Positions 58,500 to 64,000 of a DNA stretch of 64,000 nt are shown here, one piece after another. Origin of the DNA: Euglena gracilis (Eukaryota; Euglenida; Euglenophyceae; Euglenales). A program made the translations under genes and the position numbers. The stretch is from NCBI GenBank assembly GCA_039621445.1, contig CP154954.1:40355572-40419571 (forward strand), written 5' to 3'. The first letter of the stretch is position 1; the number at the start of each line of letters is the position of its first letter. Below the pieces are notes generated by a model that saw only the letters and a program-made list of their open reading frames with translations, was not told where the DNA came from and searched no databases.

Positions 58500-58667
58500 G
58501 TTTTTGGGGATGAAAAATCAGCAAGCTGAATCTGCCAAAGCTGCGAAGGTGGATCTGACAAATGAAACGAGAGAAAAATCAACTGGACATCGAGAAATAG
58601 AGGAGTTTGATGTTTTTGGTAACAACAAGTTATCGGTGATTGAGAAGAATCAGGCTAAAATTGAAGC

Positions 58668-59290
58668 CTATGAATACGGGCAAAAAGACTTCTCCTCCAG
58701 CGGTGAAACCTTCGAAACCTTGCAGGGCTGTTTCCCAGTGTCACGTTCCACGGCACAAATAATGTTTTCCTCAGTTGCTGGCACTTTAGGGTACATTTTG
58801 ACGTTCGTTCCACGCGTTGACTTCCTTTCCTCCTCTTCAGCGACCCAATGCAAAATGAAATTTGGCAGTTTCCCCTTGACCAGCCTTTCTGCCTCATCGT
58901 CAGTGGCACTTTTCACCTGTCCCCAGGCCATTCTGAAACTTATGCCAAAATCTCGCAACTCCCGTACGGTAATTTTCCCTTGGTTCACAAGGTTGACATC
59001 ATTCCATTTTTTTCCTGGCACAATCAGACTGAGTTATAGCATATTTCCCGTCAAACCTGTCGAATTCCTGCTGAAAGATGCCTTTCCGTTCAATTCCATT
59101 CGGAATTGCAATTCCTTTTGATTTGTGGCGTCCAGCGTCATTGCAAAAAGCCAAAGTTTGAGGGGATAAGACACATTTCCACTATGTAAAGTAGCCAACG
59201 TCATGAAATATTGCTGACAATCACGCACAAAGGACGACAAGAGTTTTGGCGGTCCACAAAGTTTTGGAGGAACCAGAATTTTCCTCAATT
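58668..59290 (-). pseudogene. Antisense gag-like fragment
   Basis: Reading down from about 59290: KILVPPKLCGPPKLLSSF, VRDCQQYFMTLATLHSG, YPLKLWLFAMTLDATNQ, then after a stop and frame change near 59034 WNDVNLVNQGKITVRELRDF and EAERLVKGKLPNFILHWV. The pattern PPK-F/C-G, then L--F---C--YF, resembles the start of Ty3-type capsid. Orientation is opposite to the flanking element, so it is probably an inserted piece of another element. Confidence 0.4.
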
Positions 59291-59429
59291 GATTCGTTGC
59301 CAATGCATTTGATGAAACCAGCCCTGCACCTGCGGGCACTGTCCCCACAGGGCGTACACAAACCTGCCTGACATGTGTCGCACGTGTCCCTGGATCTTGC
59401 AACAAACTGAAAGAGTTCAGTGGAAACCA

Positions 59430-60440
59430 ATCCAGGCACGGACAAAAGGAAAAAAATCGTGGAGGAACAGCCAAAAATGGATGCTGAAGAAATTTTTCGC
59501 TTTGTGGAGCGAAAATTGTCGGCCAGGTATCATTAAGCCACATTACACCTTTCCAGAGAGCCAAATGGGTCCGGAAACCGGTGGGTCAGTCCTGCAAAGG
59601 CAGATCGGGCCAAAGGGTCCAGGCTACCCTCCCCAGCAGGGTCAGCAAAGGAGGGCGAGACGGTGGTAAAATCCTACGTTGGAATTTCAGATTCACAGGT
59701 GGCAGCTCCTGCGACCAATGCAAACGTGAACCCACCGCGCAAAATACAGTGCCAGTGATTCAATCACGGTCATTGCCACCCCCCGGCAATTTCAATTTGG
59801 CAACGAGAGGGGATGAAGAAACGATTCTGGGTGGAATTCCAATACCAATGCCATTTTTCAGGGAAATAAGTGGTGTCACTCAAATCAACAGAATTTCATC
59901 CACAGTCTGGTGGTGGCAAAGGCAAAGGCAAAGGCAAAGGAAAGGGCAAAGACAACAATTCATGGGGGAAACGAAAGAATGGAAACGACCGGCATAGGGG
60001 TAAGGGCCAGGATGGTGGAAAAGGCAACCGAGTTCCTTGTACAGAATAGCATCTGCAACAGGAAGTTGTCGTTCAAGCTGTGGTCAGCAAGTTCCTAGTG
60101 GAGAATTCAACAGTTGTTGCACTGGTTACTTGGTTGAAGCTTGTGGTGCTGCTGATCTCCTTGCGGTCAAGAACAAGATCCTGGTGTAGGCAAGATCTTC
60201 ATCATCTTTCTGACCTGGTCCTGAACCAAGTGGTTGGTTTTCTGTTCTGGTTTCTTCAGTTTTGTTTGGCTTTTTGGGTTGGCAAGTGTTTCTCCCAGTT
60301 TTCAGAGCCAGTGGTTGAGTTTTTTTGAAAGTGATCTGCAGAAAAGTCGTCAAATTGAAGATTTGTAAAGAAGGTTGCAAGAATTGGAAAGCAAGTCAGC
60401 CAGCAGCAGTCAGTCCGTGTTTACCCCTGTGAACCCCTCA
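59430..60440 (+). pseudogene. Degenerate gag tail with Gly/Lys tract
   Basis: Frames break often. Readable pieces: MDAEEIFRFVERKLSARYH near 59476, a Pro-rich region (GPGYPPQQGQQRR), and GGGKGKGKGKGKGKDNN near 59910-59960 followed by basic Asn/Gly sequence. From about 60100 to 60440 mostly unreadable, with a short coiled-coil-like piece near 60360-60410. Confidence 0.35.
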
Positions 60441-60445
60441 CCCAG

Positions 60446-61333
60446 GTGGAAACATCTCTGAAGCAAGTTGTGGAACCAAACTCCAGAAACCCCAGCCAAA
60501 GTTCAACCCAAAATTCAAGTTTACCCCCTGTGAAATTGCCAGAGTTTGATGGCGCAAACTGGCCAGAGTTTGTGAAAGATTTTGACAGATGGTTGAGGTT
60601 AACTGGTGCTGGTACACTTGGAAGTGTCCAGAAAAAGGATTGCCTGTTGGAACGTTGTTGAACGAACTTGTTGAAAAGTGTTTGATGAGAATGAGGATTT
60701 TTTAAAAGTGCTGTTGTAAATTTTAAAATTGTTTGCAACACTGGAAAATGGCATGACTTTCAGGTCTGCCATTGAGAAATTGCCAGCACTTTCACAGAAC
60801 CCTGTAACCACAAGACATCAAGAAAACTTTCAATGAGTTGGACAATTTGATGGCAAGGTTGAGCCCCCAGGACACGAGTGAACACGAAAAGTTTCTGCTT
60901 TTGCTGAGGAAATTACACACCAGAATGTATGCAGACATGATCTTTCTGTGATTTTCACAGATTTGAGAAAAAAAAATTTGGAAAACAGCTTCGAAGATTG
61001 GTTGGAGAGGAATTTGTTGAAAAAAGGAAACCTCAGGTCCCTGATTGAAAGCCCCTTTGACCAATCAGAAGAAGGTGGTGAAAGTGTCCCAGAATCTAGA
61101 AAAGGTAGAACGTTTGGTGGAAAAGGAGAAGGCAAAGGAAAAGGCAAATGCAAGGGTGAAAGAGAAGTTGATGACACCCCAGCCCCACGATTTGGAGCCA
61201 CAATTTTCTGTCGATTTTGTCACAAAAAACGGCATTATGAAGACAGATGGTGGTTAAGAGAAAAGATTGAGAAAAATAAGGCAGCAGCCCAGAAAAGGCA
61301 GGCAAATGGACCCCTTCGGTTCAACCCCAGGTA
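60446..61333 (+). pseudogene. Ty3-like gag: capsid and zinc knuckle
   Basis: Starts METSLKQVVEPNS. LPEFDGANWPEFVKDFDRWL is a typical retrotransposon capsid opening. Stops and frame changes at about 60661-60950, then NLENSFEDWLERNLLKKGN and a Lys/Gly-rich basic region. A knuckle at 61209-61250 reads CRFC, H at the ninth position, and W where the last Cys of CX2CX4HX4C should be, so zinc binding is probably lost. Ends at 61333 just before the protease frame. Confidence 0.65.
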
Positions 61334-61393
61334 GTGCAAACCCAGGTTACCCCCTTGGGTGACAACCACAAAAAGAGAAAGGCTGATGCTTTG

Positions 61394-61624
61394 CATTTCC
61401 TCCAGATGGTGTGTAAAACTTATCTGTTGCCAGTGAAGGTTTATGGAAAGGATGTTCAAGCCATTTTGGACACAGGTGCCACCATTACTGCAGTTTCTAA
61501 GAAATGTGTTCCTGAGAATAAATTTCAGCGGAGTGCAGTGGTACCCCTGCACATCGACAACGGGGAGTACACTGTTCCCGAGGGGACGTCGACATGTGTT
61601 TGCAGTTTGGGTCTAAGGTTTTGA
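61394..61624 (+). pseudogene. Aspartic protease of Ty3-like element
   Basis: VKVYGKDVQAILDTGATITAV has the catalytic DTG at 61469-61477, followed by VPLHIDNGEYTVPEG. The frame ends at 61624, where a one-base change breaks the usual C-terminal part (LNLTAVVVDT). It would process the polyprotein as a dimer. Confidence 0.75.
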
Positions 61625-61739
61625 ATTTGACAGCTGTTGTGGTGGATACTTGTGCGTTGAGGCAGTTTTGGGGACTGAATTCATAGAAAGTGAGTTTTTT
61701 GGAGGGTGGTTGACCAGACCCCCCCAGAATTATCATCAG

Positions 61740-62460
61740 AGATGAGGAGTTTTTACTTCAGTGCCATGATGGGGACCACACTATCAAAAGCATTTTCAAA
61801 ATTTTCAACACAAAAAGTTACACTTTGGTCAGGCCAGTGAAGTCAAAAGCTATGGAAAAATTGAAGATTTCTGAGGGCCAAATTTGCATTGATCTTTTTG
61901 CAAACCACCTGAACGACACACAGTCTTTGTACATGACGAAAGGGAATTCAGCCTACAGGTATTCATGGGAATAATTGTTGTGTGACCTTGGTGCTTCAAA
62001 GTTTCTGTGAGCAAACCCACCCTTCAGCAAACTAAGCACAGTGGTGACCAGGTTGTGCGCTGATGAAACAAAAACGGTCTTGGTGCACCCAGACTGGGTG
62101 GACCAGTACCGGTCCCCCCTGCTTGAAAGGGTAACGGTGGCCATGGTTAAAATTTCAAGTGGGGTTCCCTTGTTTGTGGTGTGGCAGGTGCAAAAGGTGC
62201 CCTCCCCTCTGTGGAACACTCTTGTGACTGTGGTGGACACAGTGCAATTCAAAGTGGATTTTGAGCTTTTGGACCACAAAATTGTCAGTTGGCTCAGAAA
62301 AGTTTCAAGAAATTGGAATTTGGATGAATTGAGACGTGAGACCAGGAAGTACCCCACAGTGGATGATGAAATGCAAGTGGATTTCCCAGATGTTCCTGAT
62401 GTCCACCCAGCAGCAGGCACCCAAGCATGCCAATCCACCTGCAGACCAGCAAGTTTTTGA
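61740..62460 (+). pseudogene. Methyltransferase-like domain between protease and RT
   Basis: IIRDEEFLLQCHDG near 61729, then SEGQICIDLFANHLNDT (61870-61920), ANPPFSKLSTVVTRLCAD (about 62012-62062) and TKTVLVHPDWVDQYRSPLLERV (62070-62130). The order DLFA, NPPF, hydrophobic strand ending HPDW, and a Trp/Tyr-rich next segment parallels DMFCTPSN, NPPW, CLLIVPHW and WWRQL in the DIRS elements of this window, a family related to N6-adenine methylases. A frame change near 61975 and a stop before ANPPF. 62041-62460 continues to a Pro-rich end. Homology is inferred from motif order by eye. Confidence 0.55.
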
Positions 62461-62499
62461 AACTCCAAGGTTTCCTTTGTGGACTGTTCCCCCCAAAGA

Positions 62500-63010
62500 A
62501 TCAGAGGAATAGGTGAAAGAATGGTTGGACAATGTTCGGGTGTGTGAACCAATAAGTGAGCATGAAAACAGCAGTTTTTTGGGTGAATTGACAAAGGACG
62601 TTGAAAGTGAGCTGAGCCTTTTTAAGGAATGAGAAAAGATGTGGATGTGAAGTTTTTCCAGCTGTCCAGGCCTGTGGAAGAGGTTCAGTTTGCAAAACCT
62701 GTGAAGACTCCCAAGGCAACAATCAAGATGGATAAACTAAAGAGCATTTCCCAGGATTACATGAAAAGATTTTGACTTTGTGGGCCCAAACAAATGCTCA
62801 GTGAAAAAGCAGCAAATTGTTTACTGAGAACCTGATTGGAGAATTTGATAAAGAATTTGAGAAATTCAGAGACCACCCCAGGTGGTATGAGCTTTTGGTG
62901 AAATTTTCGGATGTTTTTGGACCATTGGCCACAATTTCTGAGTCTTCCCCCCTGCCTGTTTTGATGGACATAGCTGAAGCCTGAATGGGAAGGCAAACCG
63001 CTAAGGCAAA
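62500..63010 (+). pseudogene. RT-upstream region of Ty3-like element, broken
   Basis: Pieces in changing frames: MRKDVDVKFFQLSRPVEEV, IGEFDKEFEKFRDHPRWYEL, LVKFSDVFGPLATISE. The last resembles the short leader that precedes Ty3-type RT. Several stops. Confidence 0.5.
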
Positions 63011-63640
63011 GGTGTTGGCCCATGCCCCAGGAGGATGAAAAAGTAATTGATCTTCAGTGTGAAGAATTGCTAAAGTCAGGGTTGATTGAGCAGTTCCCAG
63101 TTGGTGAAATCCCCCAGGTGTGCAGCCCCACATTTTTGGTGGACAAAAAAATGGTCAAGTACCAGAAGGACGGTCATTCATTACAGAAAATTGAATTCCA
63201 GAATCAAGGCACTTGCAGCGTTTTTGCCAAACATGGAAATTCGGACTGAAAGTTTGGTCAAGTGTCGGTTCAAAAGTGCCCTGGACATGAGGAGTGGGTA
63301 TTGGCAAATCGCAATCACAAAAAGCGCACCAGGTTTGTCTGAATTTTGCATTCCTTCAGGGAGGTGTTTTCGTCCGAAAAGGATAATATTTCGGTTGATG
63401 AATGCCCCAGGGATTTTTCAGGAGTTGATGTAAATCCGAACCTCCCAATGCCAAACGGTTTTGAGGGTGAAAAAGACTTTGAAGGATGGACACCTGGCTT
63501 CTTTTCCCGATGACACAGGGGTTAGTGCAAACTCTGAGGAGGACCATTCGTATCTTTTGGAAAAGTGGTTTGAAGTTCCAGAAAGAACCAAGTGAGAGTC
63601 AAATCGAGCAAATGTTCTTTTCTGAATAAGACTACTGACT
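63010..63640 (+). pseudogene. Ty3-like reverse transcriptase, frameshifted
   Basis: MPQEDEKVIDLQCEELLKSGLIE and VCSPTFLVDKK (63022-63150) are the classic RT start. A frame change follows, then SALDMRSGYWQIAI (motif A) near 63280 and RLMNAPGIFQELM near 63395-63431. The YxDD box expected soon after is not visible; 63432-63640 is decayed. Inactive. Confidence 0.7.
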
Positions 63641-64000
63641 ACTTGGGCTTCTCGTTGGGATAGGGAATGTGGCGGCAAACAAGAGGAACATTGAACCAAT
63701 TTTGAGTTTTCGAGTTCAGAATCAAAGGTATTTGAGGCGAATGTTGGGAGCCATTAATTTTTACCGCAGACACATGGAAGGGTTTACATTTGACTCAGCC
63801 CCACTGACAGGTCTTCTGAAAAAGAATGTGAAATGGAAGTGGACTGAAAAGAAGGAGAGTTGTTATGCTTTGAAAAGGAAATTATCTTCCCTTGATGTTT
63901 TGGGTACCACAAGAAGTTCGGGAGAGATTGTTTTGGTGACTGACAGTTCGCATTTAGGAGGTGGTTCTGCATTGTTTCAGTTGCAAACCCTCCAACAAAT
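63640..64000 (+). pseudogene. RT connection and RNase H start of Ty3-like element, cut by window end
   Basis: YLRRMLGAINFYRRHMEGF then PLTGLLKKNVKWKWTEKKESCYALKRKL, the standard thumb/connection sequence, and VLVTDSSHLGGGSALFQLQT with the first RNase H Asp near 63942. Continues beyond base 64000. Confidence 0.75.

Overview
The window looks like eukaryotic nuclear DNA, probably repeat-rich heterochromatin. Three things point that way: DIRS-type tyrosine-recombinase retrotransposons, a degenerate Ty3-like LTR element, and a 17.5-kb GATA tetranucleotide array. I cannot name the species; a large-genome alga, protist or invertebrate all remain possible. I found no intact single-copy host gene. Many reading frames are broken at long G or C runs, so either the copies are decayed or the assembly is unpolished at homopolymers.

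Layout. Bases 1-5939 hold no recognisable gene, only G/C-run sequence, a TGCG microsatellite, hairpins and a small dispersed repeat. Bases 5940-21625 are one nest of DIRS elements on the plus strand. The outer element (here C) survives as 5940-6042, 12440-12586 and 17302-21625. A second element (A, 6043-12439) sits inside C's left terminal repeat, and a third (B, 12587-17301) sits inside C's gag reading frame. Element A is itself split inside reverse transcriptase by a 1.7-kb LTR element without coding capacity (7979-9671), whose two LTRs look identical and which is flanked by a GATT duplication. A, B and C each carry gag-like, RT, RNase H, methyltransferase-like (NPPW) and tyrosine recombinase regions, with split inverted terminal repeats and an internal complementary region.

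Bases 21753-49165 are best read as one minus-strand DIRS copy (E/F), tail to tail with C and broken by several insertions. These are a second DIRS fragment (D, 22022-23825), a 674-bp foldback element built on a TTGCGC hairpin, a 19-kb block holding the GATA array and a 421-bp inverted-repeat element, and a 2.8-kb element (G) with 180-bp direct repeats. E/F pieces rejoin co-linearly across each of the last three.

Bases 50.5-55.8 kb (minus) carry a chain of protein-like segments: a chromodomain exon followed by a plausible short intron, proline-rich stretches, an unknown conserved-looking block, and a Cys/His-rich block. I do not recognise the whole. Bases 56.4-64 kb (plus) hold a degenerate Ty3-like element or elements: acidic and coiled-coil regions, gag, a CCHC-like knuckle, DTG protease, a methyltransferase-like NPPF domain placed between protease and RT, RT, and the start of RNase H cut by the window end. 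An antisense gag-like fragment lies within it.

Letters A-H for elements are labels used only here.
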